Shown here: one piece after another, positions 39,438 through 52,186 of the stretch
How the letters are laid out: every line of letters begins with the position of its first letter
Position numbering within the stretch: position 1 is the stretch's first letter
Assembly (NCBI RefSeq): GCF_020386635.1
Contig: NZ_CP081942.1
Span: forward strand, 3,472,001 to 3,536,000
Source: Pseudomonas sp. MM211
Lineage (GTDB): Bacteria; Pseudomonadota; Gammaproteobacteria; Pseudomonadales; Pseudomonadaceae
Direction: 5' to 3'
DNA: 64,000 nucleotides
Notes under the pieces: model-generated
The model's database searches: none
Seen by the model: only the letters and a program-made list of their open reading frames with translations
Told to the model about the DNA's origin: nothing
Translations under genes and position numbers: made by a program

Positions 39438-40232
39438 GTGCAAATAAGTGATCTCATGGCCTGCAGTCGTCGGGCTGGCTATGCGCTATTACTGGCCGGC
39501 GTTTTGGGCTGCGCAAGCAGCGTGCAGGCCGAGCCGCTGAATATTTATGTCGGCCAGGGGCAGATGCCGTTTGCCGACGGCGTGGCTGCGCGGGCGGGGC
39601 TGTTTGGCGATCTGATGCGTGAGCTGTGCGTGCGCACCGACCAACAATGCGTGTTTCGCAGCGTGCCTTGGCGTCGAGTCTTGAGCGAGGCGAGCGATGA
39701 TGAGCATGGCATCGTGCTGAATCTGGGGCGTACCGCCGAGCGTGAGGGTGATTTCGCCTGGTTGCTCGATGTGCTGCCTACTCCCTACGTGCTGGCTAGC
39801 GTCGATCATCCTTACAACAGCCTGGCTGAGGCGCTGAAGGCTGGCCCGGTAGCGGTCATGGGCGGTACGCCGAGAGCCAACGATATCAATGCCATCCGTA
39901 CCTCGGGGCAACGGGTCGTCGAAGTCACCGATCCGCAGCAGGCCGCGCAACTGCTGCACAGCGGCCGCGTGGTCGCCTGGTTCGAGATCGACCTGCGTGC
40001 GCTGTATCTGTGGCGTGAGCTGGGGTACGAGGCGCCTCTGCTATTCGGCAAGCCACTCAGCCAGACACGCAGTCATATCGCTGCCAGTCTCAAGTTCGAT
40101 GGCGCTGAGGTCTTGCGTCAGCGGATGAGCGATGCTTTTGCGCAAATGCGCAGCGACGGTAGCTGGCAGCGCATATTGGCGAGCTATCTGGGCTTGGAGA
40201 AGTCACAGGCTTTGCTGTCCGACGGCTGGTGA
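39438..40232 (+). CDS. Periplasmic solute-binding protein, family 3-like
   Basis: 264 aa. Start GTG at 39438 with GAGG 7 nt upstream; an ATG at 39456 gives a more compact signal peptide (ACSRRAGYALLLAGVLG, cleavage near VQA-EP). Mature protein begins EPLNIYVGQGQMPFAD, and has the two-lobe binding-protein pattern (LFGDLMRELC, FAWLLDVLPTPYVLA, YEAPLLFGKPLSQ). No transporter genes are adjacent, and many such orphan Pseudomonas proteins act in sensing or periplasmic binding; the ligand is unknown. Its end overlaps an alternative start of the DUF1883 gene, so the two are likely one transcript. Confidence 0.8.
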   Translation: MQISDLMACSRRAGYALLLAGVLGCASSVQAEPLNIYVGQGQMPFADGVAARAGLFGDLMRELCVRTDQQCVFRSVPWRRVLSEASDDEHGIVLNLGRTAEREGDFAWLLDVLPTPYVLASVDHPYNSLAEALKAGPVAVMGGTPRANDINAIRTSGQRVVEVTDPQQAAQLLHSGRVVAWFEIDLRALYLWRELGYEAPLLFGKPLSQTRSHIAASLKFDGAEVLRQRMSDAFAQMRSDGSWQRILASYLGLEKSQALLSDGW

Positions 40233-40270
40233 GTCATGCTATCGCCCTGAAAACACGCGTGGAGCGCCTG

Positions 40271-40573
40271 ATGAAGTTCATACACCAGCGCGAGCACCTC
40301 AACGAAGACGATCTGGTCGTTATTGAATGCTCGCAAACCTGCAATATCCGTCTGATGAGTGATGCGAACTTTCGCAGCTTCAAGAATGGCGGTCGGCATT
40401 CCTATCATGGTGGTGCTTTCGACACGTTTCCGGCCAAAATCACCGTGCCGAGCAGTGGTTTTTGGAATATCACCATCGATACCGTGACCCAAAGGGCGAT
40501 TAGCGTCACACGCAAGCCGACCCTGAAGCACTCGATCAAGATCGTACGCCGATCCGCCTCCCGACTATCTTAA
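40271..40573 (+). CDS. DUF1883 domain protein
   Basis: 100 aa from the ATG at 40271 (MKFIHQREHLNEDDLVVIECSQ), with GGAG 6 nt upstream. The whole protein matches the pattern of the DUF1883 family: LNEDDLVVIECSQTCNIRLM, GGRHSYHGG, FPAKITVPSSGFWNITID and a C-terminal IKIVRR. Members are small beta-rich proteins of unknown function, sometimes found fused to TIR or other domains elsewhere. An in-frame GTG at 40229 would overlap the previous gene by 4 bp, so co-transcription with the binding-protein gene is likely either way. Confidence 0.78.
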   Translation: MKFIHQREHLNEDDLVVIECSQTCNIRLMSDANFRSFKNGGRHSYHGGAFDTFPAKITVPSSGFWNITIDTVTQRAISVTRKPTLKHSIKIVRRSASRLS

Positions 40574-40677
40574 TAATCGCGCCCGTCACGGGAGTGGATT
40601 AGCCGCCCGTGTGGCCTCGTACTGTCGGAAGGTTGGTGTTTCGAAGCCCCGTGCGTGATTCTGAAAATGTGCAGTCT

Positions 40678-41097
40678 TCAGATCACGCTGGTGTTGAAAC
40701 TCTCCTCGATGAGCAATTCGCTAGTGGCGGGCGTAAAGCTGCAAATCACTTCGAGACCCAGATAGTCAGTTTCCGCGTGGGTGGTTTGTTCCAGGCAGCG
40801 GATCTGAATCCACAGCTGGTAATCACCGTCACCGCTATAGCCTTCGAACGTTTGTGAACCGATGTAGTAATGGCCCGACAGCCTGTTGCGGCAGGGGAAC
40901 TGTTCCTCGTCGCTAAAGCATTGTCGCGGATCGTTGACGAACGTGTTGAGCTGGGCGTCAAGGCTGGCGTGGATTTGCGCCAGCAGGGGTTCGAAGGCCC
41001 GCTGGCTAGCCTCGCCATCGTCGCCGAGGTAATCGATCACCTGGCGTGCGTAGTCGGGAGCCCCGTGCGGCGGGTCAATGCGGATCATCTTCAGCAC
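40678..41097 (-). CDS. Conserved hypothetical protein, third gene of the metH unit
   Basis: 139 aa, starting at GTG 41097 with GGAG 8 nt upstream (an ATG at 41088 is the alternative). Acidic, soluble, function not recognised. Noticeable are MIRIDPPHGAPDYARQVIDY, a Cys-containing segment DPRQCFSDEEQFPCRNRLSG and a beta-like C-terminus YQLWIQIRCLEQTTH. No known motif. It starts 27 bp after the previous small gene and is therefore the third gene of a metH transcript. Confidence 0.68.
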   Translation of the reverse strand: MLKMIRIDPPHGAPDYARQVIDYLGDDGEASQRAFEPLLAQIHASLDAQLNTFVNDPRQCFSDEEQFPCRNRLSGHYYIGSQTFEGYSGDGDYQLWIQIRCLEQTTHAETDYLGLEVICSFTPATSELLIEESFNTSVI

Positions 41098-41124
41098 GTG
41101 GGCATCTCCCTATTCGCGTGGCAA

Positions 41125-41432
41125 TTACTCGTCGTCGCTGCTGGCAGTGGTCGCGGAGAAACAGCGCAACTGATGGCCGTCCAGAGTCCAGCTGTCATCG
41201 GCTGCTTGATAGTCGGCTTCCATCACTGCGTTATAGCTGAACTGCCAGCTTTTACGCTCGCGGCCGTCTTGTACCTCGATGCGCAGCACAGTGGCGTCGC
41301 TGGCGAATGACTCGTCAGCTTCGGCGGCCGCATCGGCCTGGTCGAGCAGCCCATCGTCGAGTTGGAAATCAAAGGCATGCAAGCCATCGATTTCCAGCAT
41401 GTCAGCGGTTTCTAACTGGTCGAGTAGATACG

Positions 41433-41436
<4 letters not shown>
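41125..41436 (-). CDS. Small acidic conserved protein coupled to metH
   Basis: 103 aa, strongly acidic, with an Asp/Glu/Ala-rich central stretch ([16 protein letters not shown]) and a C-terminal SDDE. It resembles a Pseudomonas-restricted family of about 100 residues (possibly DUF5629; recalled, not searched). Contains [20 protein letters not shown] and DGHQLRCF. Its ATG overlaps the metH stop as ATGA, so its translation should depend on metH. Function unknown. Confidence 0.7.
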
Positions 41437-45149
<3,713 letters not shown>

Positions 45150-45350
45150 GGAAAAGGCTCTGAGCGGGAGGCTACGACAGGGGGGGCGATCATAACAAAA
45201 GCTGGTGGTTTTTCCGCATTTCACGCTTGTGCATGAATTATGTTCATGTTGATGTGGCTGCCAAGCCGGTTACTTTTCGCCATATGCAGGCATAGCGATA
45301 GCACAAGCGAGACGGCTAGAATGGCCGGCTATTTTTGTGGAATTGCGACC

Positions 45351-47630
45351 ATGCACTACCGGCTGCTATTGAGTGTTTGCCTTGTTCTTATCAGTCCGTT
45401 GGTGATGGCGCAGACCGTTTCCTACAGCCGTGACATTCAACCGATCTTTACCCAGAACTGCGTAGCCTGTCATGCCTGCTACGACGCGCCTTGCCAGCTC
45501 AACCTGGGCAGTGGCGAGGGCGTCGAGCGCGGTGCCAGCAAGGCCACGGTCTATGACGGCACACGCACCAAGACCCAGGCCACCACGCGGCTGTTCATGG
45601 ATGCCCACGGCGAGCCGGCCTGGCGCCGCAAGGATTTCCACTCGGTACTCGATCAGCAGGGCGGCCAGGCCGCGCTGATGGCACGCATGCTCGAGCTTGG
45701 GCACGCCACGCCGCTGCCTGCCAACAGCAAACTGCCGAAGGATCTGGCCATCGGCATCGACCGGGACAATCAGTGCCCGCTGCCGGGCGAGTTCGAGGCG
45801 TTCGCGGCGAAGAACCCCATGGCCGGCATGCCATTCGCGGTCACCGGTCTGACCGAGCAGGACTACCAGACGGTACAGCGCTGGCTAGAGCAGGGCGCTC
45901 CGCTCGATGAGCAGGCGCTGCAGCCCAGCGCGGGCGAGGCACGGCAGATCGCCGAGTGGGAGCGTTTTCTCAATGCGCCCGGCGACGAGCAGGGCCTAGT
46001 CAGCCGCTGGTTGTACGAGCACCTGTTTCTCGCTCATCTGTATTTCGAGGGAGGCGAGCCCGGGCATTTCTTCCAGGTGGTGCGTTCGCGCACGCCCAGC
46101 GGCCAACCGGTGGACATTATTGCCACCCGGCGCCCCAATGACGATCCAGGCACCACCGTCTACTACCGCCTGATGCCGATCCAGGGCGTGATCGTGCACA
46201 AGACCCACATCACCTACCCGCTGAGCGCCGAGAAACTGGCACGGGTCAAATCGCTGTTTTTCGGTAGCGACTGGCAGGTGGGCGTGGTGCCGGGCTATGG
46301 CGTGCAGCGCCGCTCCAACCCGTTCGAAACCTTCGAGGCGATTCCTGCCCAGGCGCGCTATCAGTTCATGCTCGATAACGCCGAGTATTTCGTGCGCACC
46401 TTCATTCGCGGACCGGTATGCCGTGGGCAGATCGCCACGGACGTGATTCGCGATAATTTCTGGGTGGTCTTCCAGGATCCACAGCACGACTTGTACATCA
46501 CCGACCCGAGCTATCGCGGTGAAACCACTCCACTGTTGTCCATGCCTGGCCAACTCGACCAGATTGGCGACTTGCTAGGCCTGTGGCGCGCCTATCGTAA
46601 TAAACGCAACGATTATGAGGCGTTGCGCACCGACGGTTATGCCAACGCACCGGCGCCCGACTGGTCGCATATATGGCGCGGTAACGATAATGCGCTGCTG
46701 TCGATTTTCCGACAGCACGACAGCGCCTCGGTACGTAAGGGGCTGGTCGGCGAAATCCCACAAACGCTGTGGTGGATGGACTATCCGCTGCTGGAGCGCA
46801 CCTATTATCAACTGGTGGTGAATTTCGATGTGTTCGGCAACGTCTCGCATCAGGCGCAGACGCGCTTGTACTTCGACCTGATCCGCAATGGTGCGGAGCA
46901 GAATTTCCTGCGTTTGATGCCCGCCGATGCTCGCTCGGGGCTGTTCAGCGACTGGTACCAGAACAGCGGCAAACTCAAGGCGTGGATGGATTACTACCCG
47001 CTGGACAAGAAAACCCCAAGCGGCTTGCCGCTCTCTGGTGAAGACCCCAAACGGCAGTTTGGCGAGCAGTTGCTGCAGCGCTTCAGCACCCTTAACGCGC
47101 GGCCGGATCCCATCAACCGCTGTACGGGTGAGCACTGCCACCGCGATGGCCTGCCTGCCGACCTGCAGCAGGCGGAACAGGCGCTGAGCCGCCTGGCGTC
47201 TCGGCCAGCCTCGCAACTCAAGGTGATCCATCAACTGCCGGAAGCAACGTTGCTGCGTGTCGAAGGGAGCAATGGCCGCCGTGAGGTCTACAGCCTGTTG
47301 CGCAACCGCGCCCACAGTAATGTGGCCTTCATGCTGGGCGAGGATCTGCGTTACCAGCCACGCCTGGATACCCTGACCCTTTATCCGGAGGTGATGACCA
47401 GCTACCCGAACTTCATGTTCTCGGTATCGGCCGATCAGGTGGCGGAATTCGTCACGGCGCTGGAGCAGGTCAACAATTCCGCTACCTTCGAGAAAGTGGT
47501 CGAGCGCTGGGGCATTCGCCGTACCCATCCGCAGTTCTGGCGGCATTTCCACGACCTGAGCGCACATATCCATGAACACGATCCGCTGGAGGCGGGCGTG
47601 TTGGACATGAATCGCTACCAGAACCTCTGA
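45351..47630 (+). CDS. cti: Fatty acid cis/trans isomerase (heme c type)
   Basis: Periplasmic enzyme that converts cis to trans unsaturated fatty acids in membrane phospholipids, giving rapid protection against solvents, heat and metals. 759 aa from the ATG at 45351. A signal peptide MHYRLLLSVCLVLISPLVMA is followed by YSRDIQPIF and the heme c motif CVACH (Cys37, Cys40, His41), as in the Pseudomonas enzyme. Upstream in-frame ATGs to 45240 fall in the divergent region with metH. The large remaining part has no further recognisable motif, as is usual for the family. Confidence 0.94.
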   Translation: MHYRLLLSVCLVLISPLVMAQTVSYSRDIQPIFTQNCVACHACYDAPCQLNLGSGEGVERGASKATVYDGTRTKTQATTRLFMDAHGEPAWRRKDFHSVLDQQGGQAALMARMLELGHATPLPANSKLPKDLAIGIDRDNQCPLPGEFEAFAAKNPMAGMPFAVTGLTEQDYQTVQRWLEQGAPLDEQALQPSAGEARQIAEWERFLNAPGDEQGLVSRWLYEHLFLAHLYFEGGEPGHFFQVVRSRTPSGQPVDIIATRRPNDDPGTTVYYRLMPIQGVIVHKTHITYPLSAEKLARVKSLFFGSDWQVGVVPGYGVQRRSNPFETFEAIPAQARYQFMLDNAEYFVRTFIRGPVCRGQIATDVIRDNFWVVFQDPQHDLYITDPSYRGETTPLLSMPGQLDQIGDLLGLWRAYRNKRNDYEALRTDGYANAPAPDWSHIWRGNDNALLSIFRQHDSASVRKGLVGEIPQTLWWMDYPLLERTYYQLVVNFDVFGNVSHQAQTRLYFDLIRNGAEQNFLRLMPADARSGLFSDWYQNSGKLKAWMDYYPLDKKTPSGLPLSGEDPKRQFGEQLLQRFSTLNARPDPINRCTGEHCHRDGLPADLQQAEQALSRLASRPASQLKVIHQLPEATLLRVEGSNGRREVYSLLRNRAHSNVAFMLGEDLRYQPRLDTLTLYPEVMTSYPNFMFSVSADQVAEFVTALEQVNNSATFEKVVERWGIRRTHPQFWRHFHDLSAHIHEHDPLEAGVLDMNRYQNL

Positions 47631-47638
47631 TTCCCGAC

Positions 47639-47672
47639 GAGCCAGCGCTGTCATGCTGGCTCTGGCATTTCT
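47639..47672 (+). terminator. Possible terminator after cti
   Basis: GAGCCAGC (47639-47646) pairs with GCTGGCTC (47655-47662), followed by TGGCATTTCTCT. The U-tract is interrupted, so this is a moderate candidate, 8 bp after the cti stop. Confidence 0.5.
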
Positions 47673-47767
47673 CTCGACCTTTCTCCAGCCGTTGCGGTCG
47701 GACGCTGTGGTGGCCTGATTCCGGGCCGCCCAGTACCGGTTTCAACGAGAGGGAGAGTGGCGGTTCT

Positions 47768-48787
47768 ATGCTGATTTCAGTGCAGGCCTTGCGGGCGTTA
47801 GCAGCCTGGGTAGTGGTCTTTCATCATGTCATGCAGGTGTTTTTCGATTTCAAGGCGGATAGCTTCATGGGCTATCTGTTCGCCGATAAAGGCGCCGTGG
47901 GCGTCGATATCTTCTTCGTCATCAGCGGGCTGGTGATCTATCTCTCCACCCAGGGCAAAAGCATCACGCCGTGGCGATTCATGCTTAACCGCGCACTGCG
48001 TATCGTGCCGGCGTACTGGCTGTATTCACTGATTGCTGCGCTGATCATCGCCTTCGCCAACCCGGTGATGCCAACTCAAGCATTCGACCTGCAGCACCTG
48101 ATGATGTCGCTGCTGTTCATCCCCGCAGAGAACCCTGCCGGTTTTGGCCTGTATCCCACGCTCAATGTGGGTTGGACGCTGAACTACGAAATGTTCTTCT
48201 ACCTGCTCTTCGCGCTGGCGTTCATCGTGCCGGAGCGCTTGCGCTTGCTGCTGATCACCAGCACCTTGCTGGTCTTCGGGCTGTTGGCAACGCAGCCGTG
48301 GGTCAGTGATTTTTACCGCAACAGCATCGTCTACGAGTTTCTCTTTGGCGTGTTGCTGGGCATGGTCTACAACCGCGGCTGGATTCGTCAGGGCCTGTGG
48401 CTGCCGCTGCTACTGATTGCCGGTTCACTGCTGGCCATCTATCACTTGGATAATTCCATGCGTCTGCTGCACTGGGGCGTGCCAAGTGCGCTGATCGTCG
48501 CCGCCTGTATCGCCATGGAGCCTTGGTTCAACGACAACCGTCTACTGGCGCGGATGGGCGATTGCTCCTACTCGGTGTATCTGCTGCATGTGATCGTGCT
48601 GTCACTGGGCTGGTACCTGCAGGCCAGCCTGGATCTCAATCCTTACTGGGTGATCGCCGCCTGTATGCCGCTGATTGCTTTAGCGTCCTGGGGCAGTTAC
48701 GAGCTGATCGAAAAGCGGTTTTTCGTTCACGCCAAGGCTTGGTTCAGTGAAAAAGCAGTCAATGGAAGGCCTCAGATACTATCCTGA
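47768..48787 (+). CDS. Acyltransferase family 3 membrane protein
   Basis: 339-aa integral membrane O-acyltransferase of the OafA/YrhL type. N-terminal RALAAWVVVFHHVMQ carries the conserved His-His region, and GAVGVDIFFVISGLVIYLST the next conserved block. About ten hydrophobic helices; no periplasmic SGNH domain. Such enzymes add acetyl or other acyl groups to sugars of LPS, capsule or small molecules. No glycosyltransferase or LPS genes are near, so the target is unknown. Divided from nfuA by 71 bp. Confidence 0.87.
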   Translation: MLISVQALRALAAWVVVFHHVMQVFFDFKADSFMGYLFADKGAVGVDIFFVISGLVIYLSTQGKSITPWRFMLNRALRIVPAYWLYSLIAALIIAFANPVMPTQAFDLQHLMMSLLFIPAENPAGFGLYPTLNVGWTLNYEMFFYLLFALAFIVPERLRLLLITSTLLVFGLLATQPWVSDFYRNSIVYEFLFGVLLGMVYNRGWIRQGLWLPLLLIAGSLLAIYHLDNSMRLLHWGVPSALIVAACIAMEPWFNDNRLLARMGDCSYSVYLLHVIVLSLGWYLQASLDLNPYWVIAACMPLIALASWGSYELIEKRFFVHAKAWFSEKAVNGRPQILS

Positions 48788-48858
48788 GTAAAATAGTAGG
48801 ACTTTATCCGAGGGCGCCATTTGGCGTACACTGCGCCACATGACCGTGAGGAGTTGCC

Positions 48859-49443
48859 ATGAGCACAATTACCATTACCGATGCCGCCCATGATTACCTG
48901 GCAGACCTGCTGAGCAAGCAGAACACTCCGGGTATCGGCATCCGTGTTTTCATCACCCAGCCGGGTACCCAGTATGCGGAAACCTGCATTGCCTATTGCA
49001 AGCCAGGCGAGCAGAAACCCGAAGATCAGGCCATTGGTCTGGCTAGCTTTACCGCGTGGATCGATGCCGTCAGCGAACCGTTTCTCGAGGACGCAGTCGT
49101 CGATTACGCCACCGATCGCATGGGCGGCCAACTGACCATCAAGGCGCCGAATGCCAAGGTACCGATGGTCAATGAAGACAGCCCGCTCAACGAGCGCATC
49201 AACTACTACCTACAAACCGAAATCAATCCTGGTCTAGCGAGCCATGGCGGCCAGGTGACGTTGATCGACGTGGTCGATGAAGGTATCGCCGTGCTGCAGT
49301 TCGGTGGCGGTTGCCAAGGCTGTGGCCAGGCCGACCTGACGCTCAAAGAAGGTATCGAGAAAACGCTGCTCGAGCGCATTCCTCAGCTCAAAGGCGTGCG
49401 TGATGTGACCGACCACAGCAACAAGGAAAACGCCTACTACTGA
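48859..49443 (+). CDS. nfuA: Fe-S biogenesis protein NfuA
   Basis: Carrier of a 4Fe-4S cluster delivered to client proteins, important under oxidative stress. 194 aa. N-terminal A-type-like domain (degenerate, about 1-100), C-terminal NifU domain with the cluster-binding Cys152 and Cys155 ([14 protein letters not shown]), the same spacing as in E. coli NfuA. ATG preceded by GAGGAG. Followed by a clear terminator. Confidence 0.95.
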   Translation: MSTITITDAAHDYLADLLSKQNTPGIGIRVFITQPGTQYAETCIAYCKPGEQKPEDQAIGLASFTAWIDAVSEPFLEDAVVDYATDRMGGQLTIKAPNAKVPMVNEDSPLNERINYYLQTEINPGLASHGGQVTLIDVVDEGIAVLQFGGGCQGCGQADLTLKEGIEKTLLERIPQLKGVRDVTDHSNKENAYY

Positions 49444-49464
49444 GTGGCGTGCTTGATGGTATAC

Positions 49465-49495
49465 AAGGCGACTCCGGTCGCCTTTTCGGTTTTTA
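49465..49495 (+). terminator. Intrinsic terminator after nfuA
   Basis: AAGGCGAC (49465-49472), TCCG loop, GTCGCCTT (49477-49484), then TTCGGTTTTT. It starts 21 bp after the nfuA stop. Confidence 0.85.
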
Positions 49496-49652
49496 GAGTG
49501 CTCGCGTTCACGAAAGCAGGATTACAGTAAAAGCGTAATGGCTTTTTGCTATAGTTTGTCTGCAGGGCTCTAGGATGGGGCCACCGTTGTCGGAATTTTC
49601 ACCGCAGCGTAACGAAAGCCGGGCACAGGCTCACCTTCTTGAGGCGTTATTG

Positions 49653-50654
49653 ATGCCCAAAGCATCTCTTCTGATATGTGACGATTCGAACATGGCCCGC
49701 AAGCAACTGTTGCGAGCCTTGCCCGCGGATTGGCCGGTGACGGTCAGCCAGGCCAGCAATGGCCAGGAAGCGCTAGAGCTTTTGCGAGCGGCGCATTTCG
49801 ATTTGTTATTACTCGATCTGACCATGCCGGTGCTCGATGGCTATGGCGTGCTGACTGCGCTCAAGGCGGAAGGTCGTGAGCAGAAAGTTATCGTGGTATC
49901 TGGTGACGTGCAGGACGAGGCTGTACGGCGCGTTCAAGAGCTCGGTGCGCTGGCCTTCCTGAAAAAACCAGGCGACCCTGAGCTGTTGCGTCAAACGTTG
50001 GACAAACTGGGTTTCCTGAATACGCCAGCGGCACTCGCGAAACCGGTCGCTCCCGCGCTTAGCGAGCCCACAGTGTCGTTTCGCGATGCTTTTCGTGAAG
50101 TGGTCAACGTTGCCATGGGCCAGGCAGCAGCGCTGCTGGCGCGAGTGCTGGGCGTATTCGTGCAATTGCCGATCCCCAACGTGAATATCCTCGAAGTCAG
50201 CGAACTGCATATGGCCCTTGCAGATGCCCAGCGTGGCAACGGGTTGACCGCCGTTTGCCAGGGCTACATCGGTGGCGGTATCTGCGGTGAAGCTTTGCTG
50301 ATTTTCCATGATTCGGAAGTGGCCGACATGGCCAAACTGATGGATTGGCAGCAGCAGGACTTCTCTGCCATGGAAATGCTCCTCGACATGTCCAGCGTGC
50401 TGATTGGGGCCTGCCTGAGCGGTATTGCTGCACAACTCGACGTGAGCTTTTCCCAGGGCCACCCTCAGATACTGGGCGAGCATGCTTCCATCGACGAACT
50501 GATCCGTATCAACGGTCAACGCTGGCGCAAGACCCTGGCGGTGGAGGTGAGTTACAGCATCGAGGGGCATAACATCCATTTCGACCTGCTGCTGCTGTTC
50601 ACCGAAGATTCGGTGCCGCTGCTGACCAACAAACTCGCCTACCTGATGGAATGA
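49653..50654 (+). CDS. Response regulator with CheC-like phosphatase output domain
   Basis: 333 aa from the ATG at 49653 (GAGG 8 nt upstream). The receiver domain (1-118) has the acidic pair Asp10-Asp11, phospho-acceptor Asp55 (LLLLDLTMPVLDG), Ser83 and Lys104. After a linker, a CheC/CheX-like domain (about 140-330) follows, with one intact phosphatase signature D145-xxx-E149-xx-N152; the second expected copy, near DMSSVLIGACLSG, has lost the Glu and Asn. It probably dephosphorylates its own or a partner receiver and feeds the cyclase gene that overlaps its stop codon. Conserved as a pair in Pseudomonas. Confidence 0.85.
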   Translation: MPKASLLICDDSNMARKQLLRALPADWPVTVSQASNGQEALELLRAAHFDLLLLDLTMPVLDGYGVLTALKAEGREQKVIVVSGDVQDEAVRRVQELGALAFLKKPGDPELLRQTLDKLGFLNTPAALAKPVAPALSEPTVSFRDAFREVVNVAMGQAAALLARVLGVFVQLPIPNVNILEVSELHMALADAQRGNGLTAVCQGYIGGGICGEALLIFHDSEVADMAKLMDWQQQDFSAMEMLLDMSSVLIGACLSGIAAQLDVSFSQGHPQILGEHASIDELIRINGQRWRKTLAVEVSYSIEGHNIHFDLLLLFTEDSVPLLTNKLAYLME

Positions 50655-51616
50655 CAGACATGGTCGCGAACATGGATTTGAACGAATTCCACTGGCTGCT
50701 GGCGATCGTGCAGAGTATCGACGTTGGCGTGGTGGTAATGGATCGCGACTACCGGGTTGAGGTCTGGAACAGCTTCATGGAGAACCATTCCGGCCGCACG
50801 GCGCGAGATGCGTCAGAGCGCTCGTTCTTCGAGTTGTTTCCTGAGGTCGAGGAAAGTTGGTTTCGCCGCAAGGTGGAAAGCGTGGCCACTCTGGGCACAC
50901 CGGCCTTTACCATCTGGGAGCAACGACCCTACCTGGTGCGCTTCAAGAACTACCAGCCGATTACCGGCCTGGAAGACTTCATGTACCAGAACACCACCGT
51001 GCTGCCGCTGCAGGCCACCAACAGCAAGATCGAGCACCTGTGCCTGATCATCTACGACGTCACCAGCGTTGCGGTGAACAAGCGCCAATTGCAGTCGATG
51101 AATGATCAGTTCAAGCATCTCTCGCGTACGGATCGGCTGACCGGGCTGAACAATCGTGGGCATTGGGAAGAAGAGCTCAAGCGCGAGCATGGCCGTCATC
51201 GGCGGTATGGCAGCAGCGCGTCGCTGGTGATCTTCGATATCGACCATTTCAAGAAGGTCAACGACACCTACGGCCATCAAGCAGGCGATGCCGTGATCCA
51301 AGGTCTGGCCCATGTGGTGCGCGAGCAGATTCGCGATACCGACATCGCCGGGCGCTACGGCGGCGAAGAGTTCGTAGTGTTGCTACCGGATGTCGACTCG
51401 GCGGGTGGGCGGGTATTCGCTGAGCGCCTGCGTGGTGTCGTCGAGCGCTTGCAAATCAGTCATGAAGGGCAGGTGATTCCCTTCACCATCAGCCTCGGCG
51501 TGGCGGATCTGAGCGAGCCCTGCAACGACCATCAGCAACTCATCGAGCGGGCTGACCAGGCCCTGTATAGCTCCAAGCGCAACGGCCGTAACCAGGTGAC
51601 TGTTTTCGGCGCTTGA
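50651..51616 (+). CDS. Diguanylate cyclase with PAS domain
   Basis: Makes cyclic di-GMP from GTP. 321 aa: PAS-like sensor domain (about 13-140, IVQSIDVGVVVMDRDYRVEV) and a GGDEF domain (about 155-318) with the catalytic motif GGEEF at 237-241. The inhibitory I-site RxxD is present (Arg228-Asp231) five residues before it, so product inhibition is expected. No membrane helices, so cytoplasmic. The ATG overlaps the stop of the REC-CheC gene as ATGA, making functional coupling likely. Confidence 0.92.
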   Translation: MTDMVANMDLNEFHWLLAIVQSIDVGVVVMDRDYRVEVWNSFMENHSGRTARDASERSFFELFPEVEESWFRRKVESVATLGTPAFTIWEQRPYLVRFKNYQPITGLEDFMYQNTTVLPLQATNSKIEHLCLIIYDVTSVAVNKRQLQSMNDQFKHLSRTDRLTGLNNRGHWEEELKREHGRHRRYGSSASLVIFDIDHFKKVNDTYGHQAGDAVIQGLAHVVREQIRDTDIAGRYGGEEFVVLLPDVDSAGGRVFAERLRGVVERLQISHEGQVIPFTISLGVADLSEPCNDHQQLIERADQALYSSKRNGRNQVTVFGA

Positions 51617-51661
51617 TGGCTCACTCCGCTACCTTCCGCCTAGCGGTATGAGCGTCGCGCG

Positions 51662-52174
51662 TTACCAGTATGTGGGATAGCGGGCTTTGCGGCTCGCGTT
51701 GTTATAGACCAAAGCAACTACGGTCAGTAGCACGGCGCCACTGAGCGTCGGGTAGAGCAGGAAGTCCCAGCTTGGCTGCGCGAGAAAGACGATTACTGGG
51801 TTGGAACCCGCCGGCGGGTGTACGGTACGGGTCAGCATCATCAGTGCGATGGCGCTACCTACCGCGAGTGCCACAGCCCACCAATGCGGGCCGCAGAGGT
51901 TCAGAAAAACCAGCCCCGTGAACGTGCTCAGCAGGTGCCCGAAGACGACGTTGCGCGGTTGCGAAAAGGGCACATCGGGAAAGCCGAATACCAGCACGCA
52001 CGATGCGCCAAAAGACCCCAACAGCAAGCTCAGGGTTAGTACGTCTCCAAGCCCGGCAATAGCAGCGATCGCTATCACCCCGCCAAGCCAGGCGATGAAC
52101 ACCTGCCGAAGGTGCGGGCGTGGAGGTAGAGCAGCGGTGTCATCGCGGAGCTTCTTCACAAACTCAAGCATCAT
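51662..52174 (-). CDS. HPP-family integral membrane protein
   Basis: 170 aa with about four to five membrane helices and the family's eponymous motif in TRTVHPPAGSNPVIVFL. Early segment PRPHLRQVFIAWLGGVIAIA is also typical. HPP proteins have been linked to nitrite transport in chloroplasts and cyanobacteria; the substrate in this bacterium is unknown. It starts 12 bp after the DUF1272 gene and is the third gene of an operon led by the AraC-type regulator. Confidence 0.85.
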   Translation of the reverse strand: MMLEFVKKLRDDTAALPPRPHLRQVFIAWLGGVIAIAAIAGLGDVLTLSLLLGSFGASCVLVFGFPDVPFSQPRNVVFGHLLSTFTGLVFLNLCGPHWWAVALAVGSAIALMMLTRTVHPPAGSNPVIVFLAQPSWDFLLYPTLSGAVLLTVVALVYNNASRKARYPTYW

Positions 52175-52186
52175 TGTATTCCGAAA

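Noticed and set aside
45150..45350. Possible cobalamin riboswitch before metH
   Set aside because: The region is short and shared with the divergent cti promoter; no B12-box-like sequence or extended fold was seen.
49522..49555. Promoter TTACAG...TATAGT before the REC-CheC gene
   Set aside because: The spacing is 22 bp, too long for sigma-70; only the TATAGT -10-like box is convincing by itself.
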